Below are positions 1 to 10,234 of a stretch of 64,000 nt of DNA, in pieces. Both the position numbers and the translations under genes were made by a program. The stretch is from Chthoniobacterales bacterium (lineage in GTDB: Bacteria; Verrucomicrobiota; Verrucomicrobiia; Chthoniobacterales; DASVRZ01): assembly GCA_039930045.1 (NCBI GenBank), contig JBDSQB010000016.1, positions 310,001-374,000 of the forward strand. The letters run 5' to 3'. Each line of letters starts with the position of its first letter. The stretch's first letter is position 1. Below the pieces are notes generated by a model that was given only the letters and a program-made list of their open reading frames with translations, was not told the origin of the DNA and did no database searches.

Positions 1-374
1 CCACGCATACAGCCTTGGAAGACACCATTCAGTGTCTTGCGCATCTCGGCAGGATCGGTCCAGTTGTTAGTAGGACCCGCGTCGCGTTTGCGTTTGCTGC
101 AGATAAAGGTGCGGTCTTCAACACGCGCCACGTCGCTTGGATCGGAGAGGGCGAGATAACTGTTGGGACGTTTCACCGGATTCAGGCGTGTGAAAGTGCC
201 GGTGCCGACCATTTGTCCGCACAGCCGGTCATATTCTTCCTGCGTGCCGTTGCACCAATAGACGCTCTCGGGCTGACAGAGCTTTTGCATCCGCTCGACC
301 CAGGCGAGCAGCGATTTATTTCGAGTGATGGGCGCAGTGGATTTAGTTAGCGGTAGTTCAGATACAGTATTCAT
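1..374 (-). CDS. pckG: Phosphoenolpyruvate carboxykinase (GTP), N-terminal part, cut by window edge
   Basis: The reverse strand opens with ATG at 374-372 and reads without a stop to base 1, giving about 124 residues; the rest lies outside the window. The translation carries hallmark N-terminal stretches of GTP-dependent PEP carboxykinase: [19 protein letters not shown], then [13 protein letters not shown], then [17 protein letters not shown] and [11 protein letters not shown], in the usual order and spacing. The enzyme interconverts oxaloacetate and PEP with GTP/GDP in the cytoplasm, linking the C4 acids to glycolysis. It is divergent from gapA across about 200 bases that must hold both promoters. 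The forward reading frame over the same bases is a shadow. Identification is firm; only completeness is unknown. Confidence 0.93.
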   Translation of the reverse strand, partial: MNTVSELPLTKSTAPITRNKSLLAWVERMQKLCQPESVYWCNGTQEEYDRLCGQMVGTGTFTRLNPVKRPNSYLALSDPSDVARVEDRTFICSKRKRDAGPTNNWTDPAEMRKTLNGVFQGCMR

Positions 375-544
375 TGCGGCATCATTCTTCCACAGTTGCG
401 TCAGCCGCGATCCACAAGGGTTGTCCAACACCAAGCGTTTCTTGTTCTTTTAGTCATCATGAACTCACGAAACATCCTTGGCAATTTCTGCGTGTCTTCA
501 GGCAAATCGTGTAAAGCGGAATTTCACTTCATCGCCCAAGTTGA

Positions 545-1627
<1,083 letters not shown>

Positions 1628-1656
1628 TCCGGCGCCCCTCGATTGACCCTATTCGC

Positions 1657-2774
1657 ATGAGCAATCTCCATAGTAACCGCGCCAGAGCCGCCGTGTTGAC
1701 GGCGCCGAGCCGGATCGAAATCCGGGAGTTCCCCATTCCGGAAATCAAGGACGATGAAATCCTTCTCGGCATCGAAGGCTGCGGCATTTGCGGCACCGAC
1801 GTGCATGAATATAAACGTGATCCCTTCAAACTCATTCCAGTCGTGCTTGGGCACGAAGGCACGGGAACCATCCAAGTGCTCGGATCGGAGGTGAAAACCG
1901 ACAGCGCGGGAGAGTCGCTCTCTATTGGCGATCAGGTGGTAACATCCGTGCTGGTGCCGCACGACTGCGAATTCACGAAGGATTTCCCGGCACGCTCAAA
2001 CCTCAGCGATGGACTCGGTGTTTACGGGCTTTTCCCCGACTCGGAGGACTACCACTTGAATGGCTACTTCGCCACTCACATGGTGATTCGGGGGGGCTCG
2101 ACCGTTTTCAAAGTGAATGGCATGAGCGTAAAGCAGAGAATGCTCATCGAGCCCATGGCGGTGACAGTGCATGCGCTCGAACGCGCAAAAACCACAGGAT
2201 TGCTGAACTTCGCTAGTACCGTCCTCGTGCAAGGTTGCGGGCCGATCGGGCTGATGATGATCGCAACGCTTTTTGCCAATGGAAATGGGAATATCATCGC
2301 GGTGGACAGCGTGCCGCAGCGTCTCGAAATGGCCGCACGCATGGTGCGGCGACAACTATCGACGTTAGCACGAAAGAGGCGGCGGCGAGGCTGGTGGAAG
2401 TGCGTTCGCTGACCAAAGGGCGCGGAGTCGATTTTGCCTTTCAATGCACGGGCGTTCCCGCTGCTGCGGCGGCGATCTGGAAATATGTGCGCCGCGGCGG
2501 CGGCTTATGCGAAGTCGGTTTTTTCATGGACAATGGCGAGTGCTCGATTAATCCGCATGAGGACCTCTGTAAAAAGGAAATCACCGCTGTGGGTTCTTGG
2601 GTTTACACGGCGGGCGAGTATCCGGTCGCCATCGCGATGATCCGACATCTGGCGCGAATTGGGATTCAGATTGAAGACCTCGTGACGCACACCTTTTCAC
2701 TCGACGAAATCAACCAGGCGATGGAAACAAATATCGCGATGGAAGGTATCAAACTGGCAGTCGTGCCAAGTTAA
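1657..2774 (+). pseudogene. Zinc-dependent medium-chain alcohol dehydrogenase, broken by a one-base frameshift
   Basis: Two overlapping frames together make one 372-residue MDR dehydrogenase. The first (from 1657) gives GCGICGTDVHEY, with the catalytic-zinc Cys and His, and the cofactor motif VQGCGPIGL. It runs into unrelated sequence after MAARM. The second frame continues at once with GAATTIDV, FAFQCTG and the normal C-terminus to 2774. Adding one G in the short G run at 2343-2344 restores the whole protein. The lobe that usually carries four structural-zinc cysteines has only one (near HDCEFTKDF), so this subfamily probably lacks structural zinc. The substrate (polyol or alcohol) cannot be told. 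The lesion is either a sequencing error or a young pseudogene. It follows gapA by 29 bases. Confidence 0.85.
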
Positions 2775-2951
2775 TCAGAGCAGTTTAAGAAGTGTAGCCG
2801 CGCAAGAGTAGGAACTTGAGTGGGAAAACTCTGTGGAGCACATGCGCTACGCAGACGAAAACTGTCGTGAACTCGCCGCTATTCCATGCGCTGACAATTA
2901 CTGGAAATGTTGTGAGCGAGGTTTGCTCCGCTCGATTCACGTTATCACGTG

Positions 2952-5042
2952 TCACTCGGCCGCTTGAACGGCGGTGAGGGCGATGGTGTAGATGATGTCG
3001 TCAACTAGCGCGCCGCGTGAGAGATCGTTAACTGGGCGTCGCAGGCCCTGAAGCATGGGGCCGATCGAGATGACGTTAGCGCTTCGTTGCACCGCTTTGT
3101 AGGTGGTGTTCCCGGTATTCAGATCGGGAAAAACGAACACCGTCGCACGTCCGGCGACCAGACTGTCCGGTGCTTTTTGTTTGGCGACGTCGAGCGTGGC
3201 TGCGGCGTCGTATTGGAGGGGACCGTCGATGAGTAACTCGGGTCTCAATCCTTGAGCGATGAGAGTTGCCTCGCGCACTTTTTCCACATCCACTCCCGAG
3301 CCACTTTCGCCGGTGGAATAGGAAATCATGGCCACGCGTGGAAGTATGCCAAAGCGAGCGGCTGAGTCCGCACTCTGAATGGCTATTTCTGCCATCGTTG
3401 CAGCGTCTGGATCTTGTATCACCGCGCAATCTCCATAGACCAGAACCTGGTCTGGCAGACACATGAAAAAGACCGACGACACCGACTTGATACCCGGCTT
3501 GGTTTTGATGAGTTGAAGCGCAGGCCGGATAGTATTCGCGGAGGAGTGAACCGCACCCGAGACCAAGCCGTCCACCTCGCCGAGTGCTAACATCACCGTG
3601 CCGAGCACGACATTGTCTTCGAGTTGATCGGCCGCGGACTGGCGCGGAAGATTCTTGTGCTTTCGCATTTCAACCAAGGCATCGACGTAGTTGACGCGGA
3701 CCGCGTCGGCGTCAATAATTTCGACTCCGGGGGGAAGCTGCACATCCTGCGCAGCGGCGACACGTCGAATCTCGCCGGGATCTCCCAGCAGGACGCAACG
3801 GGCGAATCCGCGTTCTGTGCAGGTGGCCGCCGCACGAATGGTGCGAGGCTCCGAGCCTTCGGGAAGGATGATTCGTTTGTTAGCCACACGGGCGCGTTCG
3901 GTGAGTTGGAAGCAGAAAGCGGCTGGCGAAAGACGCGTTTCAAGATCGCGCTTGCACCGTTCCTCGATCCACTTGGCGTCGATGTATTCGGACACAAATT
4001 CCATGGCTTCATTGATGCGCTGTGAATCATCCGCAGGCACCTCGGTGCTCATGGCGTTAAGGCGGGAGGCGGTGTCGTAGGAATTCGTCTGCACGCGCAG
4101 TACTGGCAGACCGCTGACAATTCCGGGATAGCAAAGTTTGTAAATTCTCTCGTCCAGCACGGTATCACCGGTGAGGACGAGACCGGCAATCGGGATTTTA
4201 TTGAGCGCGGCCATGCATGTCGCCAGCAGGATATCGTCACGATCCGCCGGCGCCACGAGGATGTTTCCAGGCCGAAAAACGTGCATCATGTTAGGCACCG
4301 TTCGTGCCAGCAGATGGATCGCTTTCACACGCCGGGAATCGATTTCGCCAGCGGATAGAATTTCCGCGTCCAGATGGCGGGCAATGTCGATCGTGCGACA
4401 ATAAGTGAGCGCCTCGTTTTCCGGAACAAAGCCGACCAGCGGAGGCATGGTTTCGGACAAGGCTTCATAAGTTTTTCGTGCAGTGCGCAAGGCCTCCGCC
4501 GGATTTATTTCGCCTACACGAACGCGGTTTAAAATGCAGCCTGCAATTCGGCTTCGGTCGCCGCTCGCGAAACGTCGCGCGGCCAGATCGATTTGATCGC
4601 GAAGCTGCTGGGTCAGGCCGTTGGCGGCATTCCCCACAAGAATGACTTCCGCGCTCAACGTCCGAATTAATTCCGCGTTGAGCTTGCCAATGTAGGAATC
4701 GTCCGCGACCGGCACCAAACCTTCCATCACCATGATGTCGACATCCTGAGAGGACTCGTGGAATTCCCGCATGACGATCCCCATCAACTCATCGATTCGA
4801 CCTTCGCCGACCATCTTTTCGGCGCGGTCCAGACTGATCGGCGTCGCGGGCCGAAGGCTCGTTGTCGCGCGGATAAAATGGGTTGAGCGATCGGGCCCCT
4901 CCTCACCGAGCATGATCTGGCCAATGGGTTTGCAAAATCCGACACGCAACCCGCGTTTATCCAGCGCCCTCACGAGTCCTAGCGAAACTGCGGTGATGCC
5001 GGCTTTGCTGGAGATCGGAACGAGGAAAAAAGTGTGTTTCAT
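2952..5042 (-). CDS. pta: Phosphate acetyltransferase, long form
   Basis: This 696-residue protein has the two-part build of long bacterial Pta. The N-terminal half is a P-loop-like dethiobiotin-synthetase-type plus DRTGG regulatory region (FLVPISSKAGITAVSLGLVR at the start). The C-terminal half, from about residue 380, is the catalytic PTA domain with IILPEGSEPRT, LVSGAVHSSANTIRPALQ and DGPLQYDAA. It converts acetyl-CoA and phosphate to acetyl phosphate. Its ATG at 5042 overlaps the ackA stop in an ATGA arrangement, so the two are translationally coupled, and it is the last gene of the pyruvate-to-acetate operon. No clear terminator hairpin is visible in the 177 bases after it. Confidence 0.95.
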   Translation of the reverse strand: MKHTFFLVPISSKAGITAVSLGLVRALDKRGLRVGFCKPIGQIMLGEEGPDRSTHFIRATTSLRPATPISLDRAEKMVGEGRIDELMGIVMREFHESSQDVDIMVMEGLVPVADDSYIGKLNAELIRTLSAEVILVGNAANGLTQQLRDQIDLAARRFASGDRSRIAGCILNRVRVGEINPAEALRTARKTYEALSETMPPLVGFVPENEALTYCRTIDIARHLDAEILSAGEIDSRRVKAIHLLARTVPNMMHVFRPGNILVAPADRDDILLATCMAALNKIPIAGLVLTGDTVLDERIYKLCYPGIVSGLPVLRVQTNSYDTASRLNAMSTEVPADDSQRINEAMEFVSEYIDAKWIEERCKRDLETRLSPAAFCFQLTERARVANKRIILPEGSEPRTIRAAATCTERGFARCVLLGDPGEIRRVAAAQDVQLPPGVEIIDADAVRVNYVDALVEMRKHKNLPRQSAADQLEDNVVLGTVMLALGEVDGLVSGAVHSSANTIRPALQLIKTKPGIKSVSSVFFMCLPDQVLVYGDCAVIQDPDAATMAEIAIQSADSAARFGILPRVAMISYSTGESGSGVDVEKVREATLIAQGLRPELLIDGPLQYDAAATLDVAKQKAPDSLVAGRATVFVFPDLNTGNTTYKAVQRSANVISIGPMLQGLRRPVNDLSRGALVDDIIYTIALTAVQAAE

Positions 5043-6244
5043 GAGGGATCAAGTGGTTTGAGAAATTCTGCAGTGCAGGCGGCAATGGCGCGTTCCTCGC
5101 TGGTCGGAATCACGAGACAGGTGAGGCCCGAATCCGCCGAAGTAATCCTGCCATTGGTGTTTGCCCCGTGAACTGCGTTTAGCGCCGGATCGAGCTTCGG
5201 GCGCAGGAGAGCCAGGAAATCCAGTGTCCGCTCGCGAACTCGTGAGGTGTTTTCTCCAATGCCGCCTGTGAAAACCAGCGCATCGACCCGATCCAGTCCG
5301 GCCGCCATCGCGAGGACACCTTTGGCGAGACGATAACAAAAAAGATCAATCGCGAGAGTGGCGCGCTGGTAGCCTTCCCCGGCGGCCTGGATGATGGCGC
5401 GCATGTCGTTACTCACTCCGGAAACGCCCAGTAGCCCGCTCCGTCGATTGAGCATTTCATTAACCTCTTCAGCCGACATGCCGGCGACGCGCTGGAGATA
5501 GGATTGGATGTTAGGATCCACGTCTCCGCTGCGCGTTCCCATCATCAACCCCTCCAGCGGCGTCAGGCCCATCGTCGTATCGACGCTCTTTCCGTCGCGA
5601 ATGGCGCAGGCACTGCATCCGTTTCCCAAATGCGCCGTAATCAGATGCAACTCCGACAGCGGTCTGCCCAGGCTTTCCGCCGCTTTTCCCGCCACATATT
5701 GGTGACTGGTTCCGTGTGCTCCATAACGCCGAACCGCATACTTTTTGTAAATTTCGTAAGGCAACGCATAGGACCACGCGTGCTCAGGCATGGTTTGATG
5801 AAATGCCGTGTCGAACACCGCGACGTGAGGCACGTTGGGAAAAATCTTCCGCGCAATCCGAATCCCGATCGCGTGGGCGGGGTTGTGCAGCGGTGCCAGA
5901 TCGCGACAGAGCTCGATCTTCGCCAGCACGTCCGAGTTGATGAGGGTGGCTTTGTTAAAATATTCGCCGCCGTGAACCACACGATGCCCGACTGCATCGA
6001 CATGCAGTGGTTTTCCGAAAGCTTCTTCCAAGACATGGACCGCTTCCGTGAGAGCTTGTTCATGGTCCGCTCCGGCAAAGTCTCTAGTCGTTTCCAAGCC
6101 ACTGATCTTCCAGCGCCCTGTAGCATCGGGACCGCCGAGACGTTCAAAGACTCCCTCCGCGCGAAATTCGCCACCAACGAGCAATGCGAATTTCAGCGAC
6201 GAGCTGCCACAGTTAACAACGAGAATGTGGGGGAGGGGATTCAT
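5039..6244 (-). CDS. ackA: Acetate kinase
   Basis: This 401-residue protein is full length for AckA. Family motifs in order are VNCGSSSLKFAL at the N-terminus, GHRVVHGGEYF, VAVFDTAFHQTMP, the ITAHLGNGCS nucleotide loop, GLTPLEGLMMGTRSGDVDP and FTGGIGENTSRVRE. It transfers phosphate from acetyl phosphate to ADP, yielding acetate and ATP, the energy-saving step after Pta. The stop overlaps the pta start by four bases and the fumarase gene ends 21 bases upstream, so it is inside the PFOR-to-pta operon. Nothing is unusual in the sequence. Confidence 0.97.
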   Translation of the reverse strand: MNPLPHILVVNCGSSSLKFALLVGGEFRAEGVFERLGGPDATGRWKISGLETTRDFAGADHEQALTEAVHVLEEAFGKPLHVDAVGHRVVHGGEYFNKATLINSDVLAKIELCRDLAPLHNPAHAIGIRIARKIFPNVPHVAVFDTAFHQTMPEHAWSYALPYEIYKKYAVRRYGAHGTSHQYVAGKAAESLGRPLSELHLITAHLGNGCSACAIRDGKSVDTTMGLTPLEGLMMGTRSGDVDPNIQSYLQRVAGMSAEEVNEMLNRRSGLLGVSGVSNDMRAIIQAAGEGYQRATLAIDLFCYRLAKGVLAMAAGLDRVDALVFTGGIGENTSRVRERTLDFLALLRPKLDPALNAVHGANTNGRITSADSGLTCLVIPTSEERAIAACTAEFLKPLDPS

Positions 6245-6265
6245 GGAGTTTGGCGGATCGGCAAG

Positions 6266-7920
6266 TTAGGAGGCGTCCGATGGCACGCATTTGGCGCATG
6301 AACCGTTGTTGATTTGCTGAAAAAAATCGTTGCCTTTGTCATCAACGAGAATGAACGCCGGAAAGTCTTCGACTTCAATTTTCCAGATCGCTTCCATTCC
6401 GAGTTCGGGATATTCGAGGACCTCGACTTTCTTGATATTATTCTGGGCGAGGATGGCCGCCGGACCGCCGATGCTTCCGAGATAGAAGCCTCCGTAACGC
6501 TGACAGGCGTCTGTGACCTGCTGGCTGCGGTTTCCTTTGGCTAGCATAACCATCGAGCCGCCGTGGCTCTGAAAAAGATCGACATAGCTGTCCATCCGTC
6601 CTGCCGTGGTGGGTCCGAACGAGCCGCTGGGCATCCCCTTGGGCGTTTTGGCGGGACCCGCGTAATACACGGGATGCGACTTGAAATAATCCGGCAGGCC
6701 CGCGCCGGAATCAACGCGCTCTTTCAACTTGGCGTGCGCAATGTCGCGGCCAACGATGATCGTGCCGTTCAGCGAGAGTCGCGTGGCGACGGGATATTTG
6801 GTTAGTTCGGCGCGAATTTCAGCCATCGGGCGGTTCAGGTCGATTTTGACAACAGTGCCTTCCGTGGCGTTTTTCCGGTAACTTTCTGGAATGAAACGCT
6901 CCGGGTGATTTTCGAGTTTCTCGATCCAGACACCGTCGCGATTGATTTTCGCCTTAATGTTGCGATCCGCCGAACAGGAGACGCCCATCCCGACCGGACA
7001 CGACGCGCCGTGCCGCGGCAGACGGACCACGCGCACATCGAGTGCAAAATATTTCCCGCCAAATTGCGCCCCAATCCCGAGATCCTGCGCAGCCTTGAGT
7101 AAACGTGCTTCGAGGTCACGATCACGAAATGCCTGGCCGGTCGCGTTGCCTTTGTCAGGGAGCGCGTCGAGATATTTTACCGATGCCAGCTTCACGGTTT
7201 TCAGGCACGCCTCGGCGCTGGTCCCGCCGATGACGAACGCGATATGATAAGGTGGACACGCTGCGGTCCCGAGGCTTTTCATTTTTTCCACGAGTGTCTT
7301 TTCGAGAGTCTTGGGATTGAGGAGTGCCTTGGTTTCCTGAAAGAGGTAGGTTTTGTTCGCCGAGCCGCCGCCTTTGGCGATGAAAAGAAATTTATACTCG
7401 TCGCCATCAGTCGCGTAGAGGTCGATCTGCGCGGGCAGATTATTTCCTGAGTTTTGCTCCTCATACATATCGAGGGCCACCGTTTGCGAATAGCGCAGAT
7501 TTTCCCGCGTGTAGGTTTCGCAAATACCTCGTGATAGTGCTTCCTCGTCGCCACCGCCGGTCCAGACTTGCTCGCCTTTTTTTCCGACCACGGTTGCCGT
7601 GCCGGTATCCTGACAAAATGGGAGCACGCCTTTCGCGGCGACCTCCGCATTGCGCAGCAGGGTGAGCGCGACGTAGCGGTCGTTTCCGCTGGCCTCTGGG
7701 TCATCGAGAATCGCTGCCACCTGGGCGGATGCGCCGGGCGCAGCATGTAGGAGCAATCGTGAAACGCCGCACCGGCCAGCTTGGTTAGGGTTTCCGGCGC
7801 GACCTGCAGGATGGTTTTGCCTTGGAATTCCGCCGTCGAAACGCCGTCCGGGCTCAGTTGGTAGTATTCGGTCCCGTCTTTCCCGAGCGGGAAAGGTTCC
7901 TGATAGGTAAAGCTCGACAT
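6266..7920 (-). pseudogene. Fumarate hydratase class I, broken by a one-base frameshift
   Basis: The N-terminal 64 codons (from 7920, [15 protein letters not shown] to SYMLRPAH) and the remaining 486 codons lie in two frames that join at 7727-7728, where one base is missing. Repaired, the protein is about 551 residues, the usual size of FumA-type class I fumarase. The cysteines expected to bind the 4Fe-4S cluster are present: [19 protein letters not shown] and [12 protein letters not shown]. The [15 protein letters not shown] segment of the C-terminal swivel domain is intact. It hydrates fumarate to malate reversibly. It lies six bases after the tandem aldolase gene and 21 before ackA. The clean rescue by one base suggests a sequence error or very recent damage. 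A related tartrate dehydratase is less likely at this length. Confidence 0.87.
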
Positions 7921-7926
7921 AAATTT

Positions 7927-9219
7927 TTATACTCCCGGAAATGCCGCGAGAAGATCCCGGATCACCTCATCGTTCATCGGGCTGATTGGACCGACTGCGC
8001 GGCTTTGAATGATCGCCGTTGCGGTGGCTTCGAGCACTTCGAGGCGGTCGAAGGCGTCGAGGACAGTCCGCCCGGCAATGAGCACTCCATTATGCCGCAG
8101 GAGAGCGACAGGATTAGCCGGTGTGACGATTTTTGCCACTTCCCTGCAATCGCCAAACAGATGTTCAAACGGAATGGTCTGCACGTCCTTCAGGAATAAA
8201 TAACTCTCCGGGATGGTGCGCGTATCGAGAGGGAAATCACTAACACAAAACGAGCTCGCATGAACCGGCATGGCGTTGGTGATTGCATGGATTTCCGGAT
8301 GCGCCTCGTAAATGGCTGAGTGCAGCATGACGGCACGGCTGGGCATGCGGTGCTCGGGGCGTTGGCCATCACGAATAATAACCATGTCTTCAAGTTTCAG
8401 CTCGCGCCGGTCCACAAACGCCGGGGTAATCATAAACGCGTCCTCGTCGATTCGCGCGGAAAAGGTTCCTTCAGTACTAGTCATTAATCCATGCGCGTAG
8501 GCGCGGTGGACGAAATCGCAAATTTCTTTGCGCAGCTCCTTGCCCCGACTGGTCGGTGTGCGCGGCTGGCAGACCGGCAAAAGATTACGCGGCTTTTTCG
8601 ATAGCTCAATCTGCTCATCGGTCAGCGAATGGACGCTCCCCAACTGGTTGGCATAGATGTTGGTTTGCGCGGTGAATTCCAATGTTTCAAATCGCTTGAA
8701 GGCATCGGCCAGATCGGTCCCGCCGATCACGACTCCGTGATTTTCGAGTACGACACAATTCGGTTTTGACGCTGCCGCAAATTCAGCCGCTATCGTTTTA
8801 CCGAGCTCCTGACTACCCGGTACCTCATAACGCGCAAAGGCCACTTTTCCACACACATGCCATGGCTCGGGAAAAAGTCGTGTCTCCGGCACCTGGCTGC
8901 AAATGCTGAAGCTAACGAGGGCGCTCGGATGCGCGTGGATGATCGCGCGAATATCCGGACGTGCCTGATAAATGCTAAGGTGGAACGGATTTTCGGATGA
9001 TGCCGGATGCAGTCCGTCGCGTTTCCCGTCGGGATGAATGCAAACAATATCCTGCCGTCGCAGGCTGCCTTTGTCGACCCTGGCCGGTGTGATCCAGACG
9101 TCGTCATTTTCATCACGCACAGAAACATTGCCGCCGGATGTGGTGGTCATGTTGCGTCCGTAAACGCGCTCCATGACGGCAACAATTTGATCGCGTGGAT
9201 GAAGGAGATGGAATGTCAT
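7927..9219 (-). CDS. Tandem class II aldolase/adducin-domain protein
   Basis: At 430 residues this is about twice the size of a single class II aldolase. The first domain (about 5-205) has the expected features: [16 protein letters not shown], the zinc pair in IIHAHPSA (His95 and His97) and the third ligand in [10 protein letters not shown]. The second domain (about 225-425) is clearly homologous ([35 protein letters not shown]), but the HxH pair is replaced by TNAMP and the SSE motif by SRA, so it is unlikely to bind metal alone. The family cleaves phosphorylated sugars such as fuculose- or ribulose-phosphate; the substrate is unknown. It lies between the DHOD-like gene (22 bases) and the fumarase gene (6 bases) in the fermentation operon. 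Confidence 0.85.
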   Translation of the reverse strand: MTFHLLHPRDQIVAVMERVYGRNMTTTSGGNVSVRDENDDVWITPARVDKGSLRRQDIVCIHPDGKRDGLHPASSENPFHLSIYQARPDIRAIIHAHPSALVSFSICSQVPETRLFPEPWHVCGKVAFARYEVPGSQELGKTIAAEFAAASKPNCVVLENHGVVIGGTDLADAFKRFETLEFTAQTNIYANQLGSVHSLTDEQIELSKKPRNLLPVCQPRTPTSRGKELRKEICDFVHRAYAHGLMTSTEGTFSARIDEDAFMITPAFVDRRELKLEDMVIIRDGQRPEHRMPSRAVMLHSAIYEAHPEIHAITNAMPVHASSFCVSDFPLDTRTIPESYLFLKDVQTIPFEHLFGDCREVAKIVTPANPVALLRHNGVLIAGRTVLDAFDRLEVLEATATAIIQSRAVGPISPMNDEVIRDLLAAFPGV

Positions 9220-9241
9220 TATAAGTTTATTGGATTAAAAA

Positions 9242-10234
9242 TCAGGGGCGCCATCCTTGCAGGACACGCAGATAATTGGCGCGCTCAAAGGCGGCGGGAT
9301 CGGGGCAATGCCGCAGGCTCATCGAACCGCGGAGCTGATCGAGAGACTCATATTCGTGCTCCTCCAGCCAGCTGGTCATTTCGTCAAGGACACCACCGAG
9401 CCAATCCGGGCCACGCTTCAGCAACGCAGAAACCATCTGCACCGCATCCGCGCCGGTCATAATGGCTTTGATCGCATCTTTGGCCAGGTGGACGCCGCCG
9501 GTCACAGCGTAGGAAGTTTTCACGCTTGCACTCAAAATCGCGAGCCAGCGCAGGCGCAAAAGCAACTCGCTGGAATCGGAAAGTCGCAGTGCCGGCACGA
9601 CTTCCAGGGTCTCGATATCGATGTCGGGCTGATAGAAACGATTGAATAGCACCAGTCCATTCGCTCCGCTGTTAACGAGGGTTTGAGCGATATGAGGAAG
9701 TGCGGTGAAGAATGGCGAAAGTTTCACGGCTACTGGAATCGTGACATTCGATTTCACCGCCTCGAGTATCTCCGTGGCGCGTTTCAGTACATCGCCTCCG
9801 CTTTCGGTTGGTGATGTGGAAATGAAGTAAAAATTCAGCTCGAGCGCGTCCGCGCCGGCCTCTTCCATTAAATGCGCGTAGTTCACCCAGCCTCCCAGCG
9901 TGGTGCCATTCAGCGATGCGATCACAGGCAGTTGCACAGCCTCTTTGATCCGTGCGATTTGCGCCAGGTAATGATCCGGTGTTAGTGCGAATTCCAATGG
10001 GTCCGGCATGAAACTTTGCGCTTCATTGAAGAAGTTGTTGTGCTGCTCAAAATTTTCCGTGTAGAGGCGATCCTCAGTCGTAATTTGTTCTTCAAACAAC
10101 GAGTGCATCACGATTGCGGCAGCGCCGACATCTTCCAGACGACGCACTGTGTCGAGGTTATCCACCAGCGGCGACGCCCCGGGCATCAACGGGTTCTTGA
10201 GTTTCAGTCCGAGGTAGTTGGTCGAGAGATTCAT
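9242..10234 (-). CDS. Dihydroorotate-dehydrogenase-like flavoprotein
   Basis: This 330-residue TIM-barrel protein of the DHODH-like family begins MNLSTNYLGLKLKNPLMPG. VIASLNGTTLGGWVNYA, PVAVKLSPFF, GLVLFNRFYQPDID and SYAVTGGVHLAKDAIKAI follow, which match the FMN and active-site strands. The start at 10234 is chosen because its ATG overlaps the stop of the pyruvate:ferredoxin oxidoreductase gene (ATGA); a longer upstream frame exists but has no support. Proteins of this type often sit beside pyruvate:ferredoxin oxidoreductase rather than pyrimidine genes. No pyr gene is nearby, so a role in electron transfer around that enzyme is more plausible than orotate synthesis. That role is inference. 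Confidence 0.85.
   Translation of the reverse strand: MNLSTNYLGLKLKNPLMPGASPLVDNLDTVRRLEDVGAAAIVMHSLFEEQITTEDRLYTENFEQHNNFFNEAQSFMPDPLEFALTPDHYLAQIARIKEAVQLPVIASLNGTTLGGWVNYAHLMEEAGADALELNFYFISTSPTESGGDVLKRATEILEAVKSNVTIPVAVKLSPFFTALPHIAQTLVNSGANGLVLFNRFYQPDIDIETLEVVPALRLSDSSELLLRLRWLAILSASVKTSYAVTGGVHLAKDAIKAIMTGADAVQMVSALLKRGPDWLGGVLDEMTSWLEEHEYESLDQLRGSMSLRHCPDPAAFERANYLRVLQGWRP

Noticed and set aside
15-350. 111-codon plus-strand gene at the left edge
   Set aside because: The opposite strand encodes an unmistakable GTP-dependent PEP carboxykinase start through the same bases.
2235-2774. Programmed frameshifting in the alcohol dehydrogenase gene
   Set aside because: No slippery heptamer or downstream stimulator is visible, and the family does not use recoding; a sequence error or mutation is simpler.
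9242-10234. Pyrimidine biosynthesis gene pyrD
   Set aside because: The protein is of the DHOD-like group that accompanies PFOR, and no pyrimidine gene is near; calling it pyrD would overstate the evidence.
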